A DNA stretch of 64,000 nucleotides, from contig NZ_JADMKC010000007.1 in the NCBI RefSeq assembly GCF_018780105.1, forward strand, positions 310,001 to 374,000. Direction: 5' to 3'. A program made the translations under genes and the position numbers. Each line of letters opens with the position of its first letter. The first letter of the stretch is position 1. Shown here piece after piece: positions 16,958-26,138 of this stretch. The notes under the pieces are model-generated. The model saw nothing but the letters and a program-made list of their open reading frames with translations. It ran no database searches and had not been told where the DNA came from. This DNA is from Thiobacillus sp. GTDB lineage: Bacteria; Pseudomonadota; Gammaproteobacteria; Burkholderiales; Thiobacillaceae.

Positions 16958-17748
16958 AACCCTACCTCGACCTGATGCGCCACGTGCTCGAGCACGGCAC
17001 CCGAAAAGACGACCGCACCGGCACCGGCACCCTGTCGGTGTTCGGCTGGCAGATGCGCTACAACCTCGCCGAAGGCTTCCCGCTCGTCACCACCAAGAAA
17101 TGCCACCTGCGCTCCATCCTCCACGAGCTGCTGTGGTTTTTGCAGGGCGACACCAACATTCGCTACCTGAAGGAAAACGGCGTCAGCATCTGGGACGAAT
17201 GGGCGGACGAGAACGGCAACCTCGGCCCGGTTTACGGCCACCAGTGGCGCAGCTGGCCCAAGCCCGACGGCGGCACCATCGACCAGATCAGCGAAGTGGT
17301 GAAGACGCTCAAGACCAACCCCGACTCGCGCCGCATCATCGTCTCGGCGTGGAACGTCGCCGATCTCGACAAGATGGCGCTGGCGCCGTGCCACGCTTTC
17401 TTCCAGTTCTACGTCGCCGACGGCAAACTGAGTTGCCAGTTGTATCAGCGCAGCGCCGACATCTTCCTCGGCGTGCCGTTCAACATCGCCAGCTATGCCT
17501 TGCTGACGCTGATGATGGCGCAGGTGACAGGCCTCGAGCCGGGCGACTTCGTTCACACCCTGGGCGACGCGCACCTGTACTCCAACCATCTCGATCAGGC
17601 GCGCGAGCAGCTTTCCCGCGCGCCGCGTCCGCTGCCGACGATGACGCTGAATCCTGAAGTGAAAGACATCTTCGCGTTCCGCTTCGAGGACTTCACCCTC
17701 AGCGGCTACGACCCGCACCCTGCGATCAAGGCGCCGGTGGCTGTTTAG
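16954..17748 (+). CDS. thyA: Thymidylate synthase
   Basis: Makes dTMP from dUMP with methylene-tetrahydrofolate. The 264 residues match the E. coli length, with [21 protein letters not shown] near the N-terminus and the catalytic cysteine in [28 protein letters not shown] and GDAHLYSNH are further family marks. It is followed 35 bp later by folA, which regenerates its folate cofactor. The start overlaps the upstream protease stop. Confidence 0.97.
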   Translation: MKPYLDLMRHVLEHGTRKDDRTGTGTLSVFGWQMRYNLAEGFPLVTTKKCHLRSILHELLWFLQGDTNIRYLKENGVSIWDEWADENGNLGPVYGHQWRSWPKPDGGTIDQISEVVKTLKTNPDSRRIIVSAWNVADLDKMALAPCHAFFQFYVADGKLSCQLYQRSADIFLGVPFNIASYALLTLMMAQVTGLEPGDFVHTLGDAHLYSNHLDQAREQLSRAPRPLPTMTLNPEVKDIFAFRFEDFTLSGYDPHPAIKAPVAV

Positions 17749-17783
17749 TGAGCGGTGAACGGTAAGCAGTGAGTGGAGAAAAC

Positions 17784-18290
17784 ATGACCCCAAACAAACC
17801 CCGCGTCAGCGTCATTGCCGCGCTCGCCAAAAACCGCGTCATCGGCATCGAAAACCGCCTGCCGTGGCGGCTGCCGGAAGACCTTGCCCACTTCAAGGCG
17901 CTGACCCTCAACCACCCGATTTTGATGGGCCGCAAAACCTTCGAGTCGCTCGGCCGCCCGTTGCCGGGACGCACCAACATCGTCATCACCCGCAACCCGG
18001 ACTATTGCAAGGACGGCTGCCTGGTCGCCGCCTCCATCACCGCCGCGCTCGCGCTGTGCGCGGATGCCGACGAAGTTTTCTTCATCGGCGGCGCCGACCT
18101 CTATGCTCAGGCCATCCCGCTGGCTGATCGGCTGTATCTGACCGAAGTCGATATCGAATCCGAGGGCGACGCCTGGTTTCCCGACTATGATCGCGGCGTG
18201 TTCAGGGAAGTCTCCCGCGAGTCGCACACCGGCGAAAAAGGCGATGCCTTGGGGTTTGATTTTGTGGTGTACGAGCGGAAGGTAGTTTGA
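17784..18290 (+). CDS. folA: Dihydrofolate reductase
   Basis: Reduces dihydrofolate with NADPH. The 168 residues contain VIAALAKNRVIGIENRLPWRLPEDL, GRKTFESLGRPLPGR and FFIGGADLYAQAI. ATG 17784 follows GTGGAGAA; an in-frame GTG at 17769 is less likely. It forms an operon with thyA. Confidence 0.96.
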   Translation: MTPNKPRVSVIAALAKNRVIGIENRLPWRLPEDLAHFKALTLNHPILMGRKTFESLGRPLPGRTNIVITRNPDYCKDGCLVAASITAALALCADADEVFFIGGADLYAQAIPLADRLYLTEVDIESEGDAWFPDYDRGVFREVSRESHTGEKGDALGFDFVVYERKVV

Positions 18291-18322
18291 ATCCTGTGCC
18301 ATCCTCGAAGTGCCAATGAGAC

Positions 18323-19162
18323 ATGGTGAAACAGCTACTTCTCTGTAAGAGAGTTTTCGGTGAGGGCGTGGCTTTTGCCGAACGTTCCGACTCCGTCTCC
18401 AGCGGGCTAGCGATATCCCTCTTCCAAGATTCGGTCGAAATGTATGTGTGGGCCCTTGTCAAAGAGAAAAATATATCGGTTAAAGATGGGGCACCATTTA
18501 TGGGGAACCTTGAAACTGTTCAAAAGACCGGTGTTGTGCTGGAGCATGTTGCAAAACTCATAGAACTAAACAAGGCGCGAGTTGGTTTTAAACACTACGG
18601 TAATCTTCCTGCGCCAGATGAAGCAGGAAAGTTTCAGACATACGTCGAAGATTTCCTACGAACCTCTTTTCAAAATCACTTCAGTCAAGACTTCGACGAC
18701 TTGTCTTTGGTCGATTTGGTTTCTGATGTTGGTGTTCAAAAAAGGCTAAAGGAAGCTGAAAGATCAATCGAGGCTGGAGATTTTTATAAGGCAGCAACAG
18801 AAGCGGCGATTGCTAAGACTATGCTTTTCACTAAATTGGATAACTTTTTTCCAAAGGTGGATCGCAATTTGCGCGATGTAGACTCAATTGTTAATAAAAT
18901 TCCAGGAACTCGACATACGCGAACCTTTCAATCGCTCACAGAGTATCTGGAAGTAGTTCGTGAAGTGACACTTGCCGCGCTACTAAAGCTCCCACTGCAG
19001 GACTACACATTTTTGCGCAATGTCCTTCCTGCTGCATTTCAGATGATGAGCGGCGAATGGCGTACCCAATCATTTGGAGCGCGACAGTACGACGAGACGA
19101 TGTGCAAACGTGCGGTGGCTTGTTTGGTTAACATTTCTATCCGTTTGGAAAGCGTAATTTGA
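18323..19162 (+). CDS. Hypothetical protein, AT-rich, probably acquired
   Basis: A 279-residue mostly helical protein, not recognised. The base composition is clearly lower in GC than thyA-folA or yjdM on either side, suggesting transfer. One segment, LNKARVGFKHYGNLP (about residues 83-97), has Arg and His separated by four residues (RVGFKH), which resembles the Rx4-6H motif of HEPN RNases; this is weak evidence alone. There is no signal peptide or membrane helix. The start at 18323 has no strong ribosome-binding site. Confidence 0.7.
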   Translation: MVKQLLLCKRVFGEGVAFAERSDSVSSGLAISLFQDSVEMYVWALVKEKNISVKDGAPFMGNLETVQKTGVVLEHVAKLIELNKARVGFKHYGNLPAPDEAGKFQTYVEDFLRTSFQNHFSQDFDDLSLVDLVSDVGVQKRLKEAERSIEAGDFYKAATEAAIAKTMLFTKLDNFFPKVDRNLRDVDSIVNKIPGTRHTRTFQSLTEYLEVVREVTLAALLKLPLQDYTFLRNVLPAAFQMMSGEWRTQSFGARQYDETMCKRAVACLVNISIRLESVI

Positions 19163-19277
19163 TGAGCAACTCAGGCCACGATTTGCTTGGGCTTTAAGTA
19201 AGTATTTAAAACAAATAGCTAGAGGGAAACGGAATGGAAGTGAAAGACAGTGATTTAACCGTACAACGAGGTGCAGC

Positions 19278-19616
19278 ATGAGCGGCGCACCTAAATGCCC
19301 GCAGTGCGGTTCGGAATATGCCTACGAAGATGGCGCGATGTACGTGTGCCCGGAATGCGCCCATGAATGGCCGCAGGATGCGGTAGCCGCTGCGGATGAC
19401 ACACGGGTGGTGCGCGACTCCAACGGCAACGTGCTGGCGGACGGCGACACGGTGACGGTGATCAAGGACCTGAAGGTCAAGGGTTCGTCGCTGGTGGTCA
19501 AGGTGGGCACCAAGGTCAAGAACATTCGCCTCGTCGAGGGCGATCACGATATCGATTGCAAGATCGACGGCATCGGCCAGATGGGCTTGAAATCGGAGTT
19601 TGTGCGGAAGGTGTAA
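19278..19616 (+). CDS. yjdM: Zinc-ribbon protein YjdM/PhnA
   Basis: A 112-residue cytoplasmic protein with an N-terminal zinc ribbon ([12 protein letters not shown]...CPECAHEW) and a C-terminal SH3-like barrel containing [16 protein letters not shown], the PhnA-domain signature. Despite the name it is not a phosphonoacetate hydrolase, and the family function is unknown. The bidirectional terminator at 19641 follows. Confidence 0.93.
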   Translation: MSGAPKCPQCGSEYAYEDGAMYVCPECAHEWPQDAVAAADDTRVVRDSNGNVLADGDTVTVIKDLKVKGSSLVVKVGTKVKNIRLVEGDHDIDCKIDGIGQMGLKSEFVRKV

Positions 19617-19640
19617 GGCACGCGGATTTCAGCAGATGAC

Positions 19641-19684
19641 GCCGCAAACAAAAACGGGGCCGCGGCCCCGTTTTTGTTTGCGGC
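19641..19684. terminator. Bidirectional terminator, 44-bp perfect palindrome
   Basis: GCCGCAAACAAAAACGGGGC and its exact reverse complement meet without mismatch across positions 19641-19684. The flanking A5/T5 tracts let it terminate yjdM on the plus strand and fccB on the minus strand. Confidence 0.95.
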
Positions 19685-19694
19685 CATTTCCCGA

Positions 19695-20957
19695 TCAGCC
19701 CAGCACTTCGGCCCAGATGTTTTGCGACCACGATTCGGCGTAGTGGAAGTTGGCCTCGTCGCCCGTGCTGGTGGCGCCGCCTTCGGGCTGGCTGACGTAG
19801 CCTTTGCCGGCCTCGAAGCGGTAGACGTTGGCGACGTGGCCAGCGGTGCTGCCGGAGGTGGCGGAGTAGCAGGTGTTGGCGACGACCGGGATGGGGTCGG
19901 GCGCGCGTCCGGCCAGCAGGTCGACGATGGCGGCGGCGCATACCTTGGCGTGGTTGGTGGCCATGTGGCCGGACTTGGGCAGGTTGGATTGCACCGAGTC
20001 GCCGAGGATATGGACGTTGGGCGCGGCGGTCGATTCGAAGGTGGCGAGGTTGACGGTGCACCAGGCCTTGTTGCTGTCGTTGCGCGCGCCGACGAGATCG
20101 CAGACGGTGCCGGCACGCTGCTTCGGCACCACGTTCAGCACGTCGCCGCGAACGTCGTCGAACTCGGTGGAGACGGTCATCTTGTTGCCGTCCACCGCGA
20201 GCGGGGCGTTGTTGGGGCGGTAGTCGATCATGCCCGGGTAGAAGGTGTTCCAGGCCCATAGGAACAGGGCCTTTTTGGAGGCGATGTCGGGATTGCCGTC
20301 AAGCAGGATGATCCTGGACTTGGGCTTGGCCTGCTTGAAGTAGTAGGCCACCATGCAGGCGCGCTCGTAGGGGCCGGGCGGGCAGCGGTAGGGCGCGGCC
20401 GGTACTGACATCACGAAGGTGCCGCCATCCGGCATGGCTTGCAATTGTTTGCGTAGCAGCGCGGTCTGCGGGCCGGCCTTCCAGGCATGCACGACCTTGC
20501 CGGCAGCTTCGGCTTCCTGGAAGCCTTTGACGCTGTCGGTGAGGATTTCGATGCCGGGGGCGAGCACCAGGCGGTCGTAGCCGATACTGGCGCCGCCCTG
20601 CGTTCTGACGATGCGCTTGTCGGCATCGATGGCGACGACGCTGTCCTTCAGCATGCGGATGCCGCGTTTCGGCAGCTTGTCATAGCTGTGGGTGATGTCG
20701 TCCATGCTGCGCAGGCCACCCAGCACCCAGTTGGAAAAAGGGCAGGAGACGAAGCTGTCGTTCGGCTCGATCAGGGTGACGTCGAGGTTGGGGCCCCACT
20801 GGCGCAGGTATTTGGCGCAGGTGGCGCCGCCGAATCCGGCCCCGACTACGATGACATGGCCGCGGGCCGCTGCGCCGTACTGGCTGGCGCATCCGGTGAA
20901 GGCAAGCGCGGCGCCGGCGCCGGACAGTTTCAGAAAATCGCGACGATTCAGGCTCAT
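19695..20957 (-). CDS. fccB: Flavocytochrome c sulfide dehydrogenase, FAD subunit
   Basis: Oxidises sulfide in the periplasm and passes electrons to the cytochrome subunit. The 420 residues start MSLNRRDFLKLSGAG, a Tat signal with RR. The FAD motif VIVVGAGFGGATCAKYL follows. The redox-active cysteines are in SFVSCPFSNWVLGG and NTCYSATSG. PNVHILGDSVQSNLPKSG is the second FAD-binding segment. fccA is 20 bp upstream on the same strand, so fccA-fccB is an operon. The name soxF applies to homologues. Confidence 0.95.
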   Translation of the reverse strand: MSLNRRDFLKLSGAGAALAFTGCASQYGAAARGHVIVVGAGFGGATCAKYLRQWGPNLDVTLIEPNDSFVSCPFSNWVLGGLRSMDDITHSYDKLPKRGIRMLKDSVVAIDADKRIVRTQGGASIGYDRLVLAPGIEILTDSVKGFQEAEAAGKVVHAWKAGPQTALLRKQLQAMPDGGTFVMSVPAAPYRCPPGPYERACMVAYYFKQAKPKSRIILLDGNPDIASKKALFLWAWNTFYPGMIDYRPNNAPLAVDGNKMTVSTEFDDVRGDVLNVVPKQRAGTVCDLVGARNDSNKAWCTVNLATFESTAAPNVHILGDSVQSNLPKSGHMATNHAKVCAAAIVDLLAGRAPDPIPVVANTCYSATSGSTAGHVANVYRFEAGKGYVSQPEGGATSTGDEANFHYAESWSQNIWAEVLG

Positions 20958-20977
20958 GATGGATTTCCTCCGTCGGT

Positions 20978-21280
20978 TTACTGCAGGCTGGCGAAGTAGG
21001 CGGCCAGGGCTTCGGTTTCAGCGTCGGTATAGCCGGCCGCGTGGCGCTTCATGATGGACGATAGGCGTTTGCCGGATTTGAATTCCTGGAGGCGCTTCAC
21101 GAAATCGTCCTGCTTGAGGTCGACCAGGCTGGGAATGGTGCCGAGGCTTTTTCCGCCGGGACCGTGGCAGGACATGCAGGTGGCCGCGATGACTTCGGTG
21201 TGCCGGTCGGCCGCGCTGATGGGACCGGCCAGCGCGAGGCCGATGAGGCTGGCGCCGATCAGGGTGGTTGTCTGGTTCAT
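20978..21280 (-). CDS. fccA: Monoheme cytochrome c subunit of flavocytochrome c
   Basis: A 100-residue periplasmic cytochrome with a signal peptide (GASLIGLALAGPISA), one heme site CMSCH (residues 35-39) and a probable axial Met in RLSSIMKRHAAGYT. ATG 21280 is placed 5 nt after GGAGG. It is cotranscribed with fccB and is the likely electron acceptor. FccA can be mono- or diheme in different species; this one is monoheme. Confidence 0.93.
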   Translation of the reverse strand: MNQTTTLIGASLIGLALAGPISAADRHTEVIAATCMSCHGPGGKSLGTIPSLVDLKQDDFVKRLQEFKSGKRLSSIMKRHAAGYTDAETEALAAYFASLQ

Positions 21281-21519
21281 GGGCACCTCCAGGGAAGAGG
21301 ATGAAAGAAGGGCGCAAATCTTGAAACCGTTGGCGGTTTGGGAGACTCAGCTGCGCTACTCATGCTGGCGCAGAGGGCCCGATATTCAACAAGACTTTGC
21401 TTATATAGCGCGCCCGGCAAGCACGCCGATCCGGCCCGTATCAGCAGGCCTCGCGCGGCTCCCGACTACACACCACCCGCTTCCCGGGTTGCCGGGAACA
21501 CGCTATTGCAACTCGACAA

Positions 21520-22695
21520 CTAGTCGAGTTCGGGCTCCGCTGCCGATTCCAGTGCGCGCTGCACGGGACGCCGCCCGACCTGGATGTTCAGCACGCGCGA
21601 TTGCTGCTTGCGCGACACCGTCAGCTGCGCCTGCGTACCCGGTTGCAGCGCGGCGATCAGATTGAGCAGGCTTGCCGAGTCGGTCACCTTCTTGCTGTTG
21701 ACCGCCAGCAGGATGTCGCCCGGGCGGATGCCGCCGGCATCGGCTGGGCCGCCTTTCAGAACGCCCGCGATCAGCGCGCCTTCGGCATTTTTCAGACTGA
21801 ACGACTCAGCCAGTTCGGGCGACAGGTCCTGCACCTCGACGCCGACCCAGCCGCGCGTGACGCCGCCGGACTGGATGATCTGTTCCATCACCTGGCGCGC
21901 GATGCTGACCGGGATGGCGAAGCCGATGCCCTGCGAGCCGCCGGTGCGCGAATAGATCGCGCTGTTGACCCCGACCAGATTGCCGTTCGCATCCACCAGC
22001 GCGCCGCCTGAGTTGCCCGGGTTGATGGCAGCGTCGGTCTGGATGAAGTTTTCGAAAGTGTTGATGCCGAGATGGGTGCGGCCGAGCGCGCTGACGATGC
22101 CCGCAGTGACGGTCTGGCCGACGCCGAACGGGTTGCCCACCGCCAGCACCCAGTCGCCGACCTTGAGGCTGTCGGCCTGGGCGAAGGTGATGGCGGGCAG
22201 TTTGTCGGCATCGATTTTCAGCACGGCGAGATCGGTGTCCGGATCGGTGCCCACCACGCGGGCAGGCAGGGTCTGGCCATCCGCCAGGGCGACCTGGATC
22301 TCGTCGGCGGCCTCGACCACGTGGTGATTGGTGAGAATGTAGCCGTTCGCACTGACGATCACGCCCGAGCCCAGGTTGGAGGCCTGGCGCGGACGCGCAT
22401 CCGAACGGTCGCCGAAGAAATAGCGAAACACCGGATCCTGCTGGGAAGGGTGCGCCGGGCTGCGGATGGTTTGCTGGGTAAAGATGTTCACCACCGCCGG
22501 AATGACTTTTTGCGCCGCCGTCGCGAACGATTCGCTCGGCTCGTGCGGGCTGCTCGCATGCTGGGCTTGCTGGATGGTCAGGCCCTGCGGTTCAGGCTGC
22601 TTGTTCAGCAAATCGGGTTTGAACAGGGTGACGACGAACAGCACGCCCAGCGCCACGGTGGCGGATTGGGCGAAGAGCAACCAGATTTTGCGCAT
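21520..22695 (-). CDS. Membrane-anchored Do-type serine protease with one PDZ domain (DegS/AlgW-like)
   Basis: A 391-residue periplasmic protease. The N-terminal anchor is residues about 5-25 (MRKIWLLFAQSATVALGV). The catalytic triad is His in LTNHHVVEAA, Asp in DTDLAVLKI and Ser in NPGNSGGALVD. A single PDZ domain follows (GWVGVEVQDLSPELAESF through VTDSASLLNLIAAL). One PDZ plus a membrane anchor is the DegS/AlgW layout, linked to sigma-E stress signalling, rather than the two-PDZ DegP. ATG 22695 is chosen; the extra 25 codons upstream look unlikely. It is divergent from petABC. Confidence 0.92.
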   Translation of the reverse strand: MRKIWLLFAQSATVALGVLFVVTLFKPDLLNKQPEPQGLTIQQAQHASSPHEPSESFATAAQKVIPAVVNIFTQQTIRSPAHPSQQDPVFRYFFGDRSDARPRQASNLGSGVIVSANGYILTNHHVVEAADEIQVALADGQTLPARVVGTDPDTDLAVLKIDADKLPAITFAQADSLKVGDWVLAVGNPFGVGQTVTAGIVSALGRTHLGINTFENFIQTDAAINPGNSGGALVDANGNLVGVNSAIYSRTGGSQGIGFAIPVSIARQVMEQIIQSGGVTRGWVGVEVQDLSPELAESFSLKNAEGALIAGVLKGGPADAGGIRPGDILLAVNSKKVTDSASLLNLIAALQPGTQAQLTVSRKQQSRVLNIQVGRRPVQRALESAAEPELD

Positions 22696-22850
22696 ATTCA
22701 GTAAATTCAGTGACTTGGCGTAAATTGCCACATGGCGATTATAGCTGTGGGCGAAGCGCGCCCTCTTCAATACCCATAACAGGCTTCCGGTGAGGGCGGC
22801 AAATTGGTTAGAATGCTGGCTTTATCGCAACACGTTCAGGTCAGGTAATC

Positions 22851-23456
22851 ATGAGCCAGGAAGTCGATGGACAAAAAATGAACCCAAGTAAACGCAAATT
22901 TCTGATTGCCGCGACCAGCGCAGTCGGCGGTGTTGCAGCGGCCGCAGTCGCCATTCCCCTGGTGATGAGCATGCAGCCGAGCCAGCGCGCAAAGGCAGCA
23001 GGCGCGCCGGTCGAGGTGGATATCAGCAAGGTCGAGCCGGGCATGATGCTGACGGTCGAATGGCGCGGCAAGCCGGTGTGGGTGGTCAACCGCACCAAGG
23101 AAATGCTCGCCAAGCTGCCCACGATCGATGGCCAGTTGGCTGACCCGAAAAGCGAGCAGCCGCAACAGCCCGAGTATTGCACCAACGCCACCCGCTCGAT
23201 CAAGCCGGAATATCTGGTGGCGGTCGGTATCTGTACCCACCTGGGTTGCTCCCCCACGTATCGCCCCGAAGTCGGCGCGGCCGATCTGGGCGCAGACTGG
23301 CCGGGCGGCTTCTTCTGCCCCTGCCACGGTTCGCGTTTTGACCTCGCCGCGCGCGTGTTCAAAGGCGTGCCGGCCCCGACCAACCTGGTGATTCCGCCTC
23401 ATCAATACATCGGCGACGCCAAGCTGCTGATCGGCGAAGACGCAAAAGGAGCCTAA
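22851..23456 (+). CDS. petA: Ubiquinol-cytochrome c reductase Rieske iron-sulfur subunit
   Basis: The 2Fe-2S subunit of the bc1 complex. The 201 residues have an N-terminal twin-arginine-like anchor (KRKFLIAATSAVGGVAAAAV) and cluster-binding boxes CTHLGCSP and CPCHGSRFD. First gene of petABC, with petB 4 bp downstream. The start at 22851 lacks a strong ribosome-binding site; ATG 22878 is an alternative. Confidence 0.97.
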   Translation: MSQEVDGQKMNPSKRKFLIAATSAVGGVAAAAVAIPLVMSMQPSQRAKAAGAPVEVDISKVEPGMMLTVEWRGKPVWVVNRTKEMLAKLPTIDGQLADPKSEQPQQPEYCTNATRSIKPEYLVAVGICTHLGCSPTYRPEVGAADLGADWPGGFFCPCHGSRFDLAARVFKGVPAPTNLVIPPHQYIGDAKLLIGEDAKGA

Positions 23457-23460
23457 ATAA

Positions 23461-24696
23461 ATGTCTGCCCTGCAAAAAATGATGGGTTGGATCGACGACC
23501 GATTCCCGCTCACTTCCACGTACAAGGCGCACCTGTCCGAGTACTACGCACCCAAGAATTTCAACTTCTGGTACTTCTTCGGCTCGCTGGCGCTGCTGGT
23601 GCTGGTGCTGCAGATCGTCACCGGCATTTTCCTGACCATGAACTACAAGCCGGACGCGGATCTCGCATTCATGTCCGTCGAGTACATCATGCGCGACGTC
23701 GACTGGGGCTGGCTGATTCGCTACATGCACTCCACCGGCGCGTCGATGTTCTTCGTCGTGGTCTATCTGCACATGTTCCGCGGCCTGATGTACGGCTCTT
23801 ACCGCAAGCCGCGCGAACTGATCTGGATTTTCGGCGTGATGATCTATCTGGCGCTGATGGCCGAAGCCTTCATGGGCTACCTGCTGCCGTGGGGCCAGAT
23901 GTCGTACTGGGGCGCCCAGGTGATCGTGAACCTGTTCGCTGCCGTGCCCTTCATCGGTGAAGACCTGTCGATCTGGATTCGCGGCGACTACGTGATCGGC
24001 GACGCGACGCTGAACCGCTTCTTCGCTTTCCACGTCATTGCCCTGCCGCTGGTGCTGCTGGGTCTGGTGGTGGTGCATCTGGTTGCGCTGCACGAAGTCG
24101 GTTCCAACAACCCCGACGGCGTCGAAATCAAGAAACACAAGGACCCGGTCACCCACATTCCACTCGACGGCATTCCCTTCCACCCGTATTACACGGTGAA
24201 GGACATCGTCGGCGTGATCGTCTTCCTCATGGTGTTCTCGGCGATCATGTTCTTTGCCCCGGAAATGGGCGGCTACTTCCTCGAAGCGGCCAACTTCGTT
24301 CCGGCCGACCCGCTGCAGACGCCACAGCACATCGCGCCGTTGTGGTACTTCACCCCGTTCTACGCGATTCTGCGTGCGGTGCCGCCGCTGTTCGGTTCGC
24401 AGTTCCCCGGCGTGGTGGCAATGGGCATGTCGATCGTGCTGATGTTCTTCCTGCCGTGGCTGGATCGCAGCAAGGTCAAATCGATCCGCTATCGCGGCCC
24501 GATTTACAAAGTCGCACTGGCACTGTTCATCATCTCCTTCGTTGGCTTGGGCTATCTCGGCCTGTTGCCGTCCACTCCGGTGGCGACGATTTTTGCCCAG
24601 GTGTTCTCAGTGATTTACTTCCTGTTTTTCCTGCTGATGCCTTGGTATACCTCGATTGATAAAACCAAACCGGAACCAGAAAGGGTGACTGGCTAA
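23461..24696 (+). CDS. petB: Ubiquinol-cytochrome c reductase cytochrome b
   Basis: A 411-residue membrane subunit holding two b hemes and both quinone sites. Visible marks are NFWYFFGSLALLVLVLQIVTG, HSTGASMFFVVVYLHMFRGL and AFMGYLLPWGQMSYWGAQV. The usual PEWY motif at the Qo site reads PLWY (IAPLWYFTPFYAILR); replacement of this Glu is known in other beta- and gammaproteobacteria. The stop directly abuts the petC start. Confidence 0.97.
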   Translation: MSALQKMMGWIDDRFPLTSTYKAHLSEYYAPKNFNFWYFFGSLALLVLVLQIVTGIFLTMNYKPDADLAFMSVEYIMRDVDWGWLIRYMHSTGASMFFVVVYLHMFRGLMYGSYRKPRELIWIFGVMIYLALMAEAFMGYLLPWGQMSYWGAQVIVNLFAAVPFIGEDLSIWIRGDYVIGDATLNRFFAFHVIALPLVLLGLVVVHLVALHEVGSNNPDGVEIKKHKDPVTHIPLDGIPFHPYYTVKDIVGVIVFLMVFSAIMFFAPEMGGYFLEAANFVPADPLQTPQHIAPLWYFTPFYAILRAVPPLFGSQFPGVVAMGMSIVLMFFLPWLDRSKVKSIRYRGPIYKVALALFIISFVGLGYLGLLPSTPVATIFAQVFSVIYFLFFLLMPWYTSIDKTKPEPERVTG

Positions 24697-25422
24697 ATGA
24701 AACGCTTGAAGAACTTTCTTTTGCTGCTGGCTGCAGCGCCCGTCCTGGCTTTTGCATCGGCCGGTGGTGTCCACCTGGACAAGGCGCCAGTCAACCTGGC
24801 TGATCAGGATTCCCTGCAACGCGGCGCGCGCATGTTCGTCAACTACTGTCTCAACTGCCACAGTGCAAGCGCCATGCGCTACTCGCGCCTGCAGGACATT
24901 GGCCTGACCGAAGAGCAGATCAAGGACAACCTGCTGTTCGCTGCCGATAAGCCAGGCGAACTCATGAAGGTTGCCATGACCAGGCGCGAGGCCAAGGCCT
25001 GGTTCGGTGCGGCGCCTCCCGACCTCAGCGTGGTTGCCCGTTCGCGTGGCGCCGACTGGTTGTACACCTATCTGCGCACGTTCTATCGCGACGACAGCCG
25101 CGCCACCGGATGGAACAACCTGGTGTTCGACAAGGTCGGCATGCCGCATGTGCTGTGGACCCTGCAAGGCGAAATGGTGCCGGTCCACAAGAAACATGGC
25201 GAGCACGATGTCATCGAGCGTCTTGAACTGGCCAAGCCCGGTAGCGTGACGCTGGCCGAATACGATGCCCAGGTCGGCGATCTGGTCAACTATCTGGTAT
25301 GGATGGGCGAACCCGGCCAGCTCCAGCGCAAACAGCTGGGCCTGATCGTGCTGGCCTTCCTGGCGATCTTCTTCGTGGTGGCTTACTACCTGAAGAAAGA
25401 GTTCTGGAAAGACATTCACTGA
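24697..25422 (+). CDS. petC: Ubiquinol-cytochrome c reductase cytochrome c1
   Basis: A 241-residue membrane-anchored cytochrome with a signal peptide (LLLLAAAPVLAFASAGG), heme site CLNCH, the c1-typical RDDSRATGWNN region and a C-terminal anchor helix (LGLIVLAFLAIFFVVAYYL). Last gene of petABC; an inverted repeat follows at 25441. Confidence 0.97.
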   Translation: MKRLKNFLLLLAAAPVLAFASAGGVHLDKAPVNLADQDSLQRGARMFVNYCLNCHSASAMRYSRLQDIGLTEEQIKDNLLFAADKPGELMKVAMTRREAKAWFGAAPPDLSVVARSRGADWLYTYLRTFYRDDSRATGWNNLVFDKVGMPHVLWTLQGEMVPVHKKHGEHDVIERLELAKPGSVTLAEYDAQVGDLVNYLVWMGEPGQLQRKQLGLIVLAFLAIFFVVAYYLKKEFWKDIH

Positions 25423-25440
25423 TCCTGACTTGTTTTTAGC

Positions 25441-25467
25441 CAACAGCCGGACTGTGTCCGGCTGTTG
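25441..25467 (+). terminator. Hairpin after petABC
   Basis: CAACAGCCGGAC and GTCCGGCTGTTG pair around TGT. The T-tract after it is poor (ACGTTT), so termination may be partial, allowing read-through to sspAB. Confidence 0.6.
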
Positions 25468-25517
25468 ACGTTTCAAGCATCAAACACACGCAACATCACA
25501 ATTAGGGAACCCCCGCC

Positions 25518-26117
25518 ATGATGACCTTGTATTCGGGCAGCACCTGTCCTTACAGCCACCGCTGCCGTATTGTCCTGTTCGAAAAAGACATGGATTTCGA
25601 AGTCATCGATGTCGACATGCACAACAAGCCGGAAGAAATCGCCAGCATCAGCCCCAGCGGCAAGACGCCGGTTCTGGTCGAGCGCGATCTGATCCTGACG
25701 GAATCCAACATCATCAACGAATACATCGACGAGCGCTTCCCGCATCCGCAGCTGATGCCGCCTGATCCCGTCATGCGCGCGCGTGCCCGCCTGGTGCTGT
25801 TCAATTTCGAGCACGACCTGTTCACCCATGTGAATACCCTGCAGCATTCGCTCGGCAAGGCGTCGGACAAGGCGCGCACGGAAATCCGTGACAGCCTGTC
25901 GCAACTCACGCCCATCCTCACCAAGCAGAAATACCTGATGAACGACGAGTTCTCGATGCTGGACGTCGCCATTGCGCCCTTGCTGTGGCGCCTGGAGCAT
26001 TACGGCATCGAACTGCCCAAGGTCGCTGCGCCGGTACTCAAATACCGCGAGCGCCTGTTCAGCCGTCCCGCGTTCATCAACGCGCTGACGCCGACCGAAA
26101 AGGCCTTGCGCAAGTAA
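25518..26117 (+). CDS. sspA: Stringent starvation protein A (glutathione S-transferase fold)
   Basis: An RNA-polymerase-associated regulator of starvation and acid stress in other bacteria. The 199 residues start MMTLYSGSTCPYSHRCRIVL (thioredoxin-like N-domain), with SPSGKTPVLVERDLILTESNIINEYID, and a helical C-domain. petABC-sspA-sspB order is common in betaproteobacteria. sspB follows 21 bp later. Confidence 0.95.
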   Translation: MMTLYSGSTCPYSHRCRIVLFEKDMDFEVIDVDMHNKPEEIASISPSGKTPVLVERDLILTESNIINEYIDERFPHPQLMPPDPVMRARARLVLFNFEHDLFTHVNTLQHSLGKASDKARTEIRDSLSQLTPILTKQKYLMNDEFSMLDVAIAPLLWRLEHYGIELPKVAAPVLKYRERLFSRPAFINALTPTEKALRK

Positions 26118-26138
26118 GCGCGCATTTCCGGAACAACG

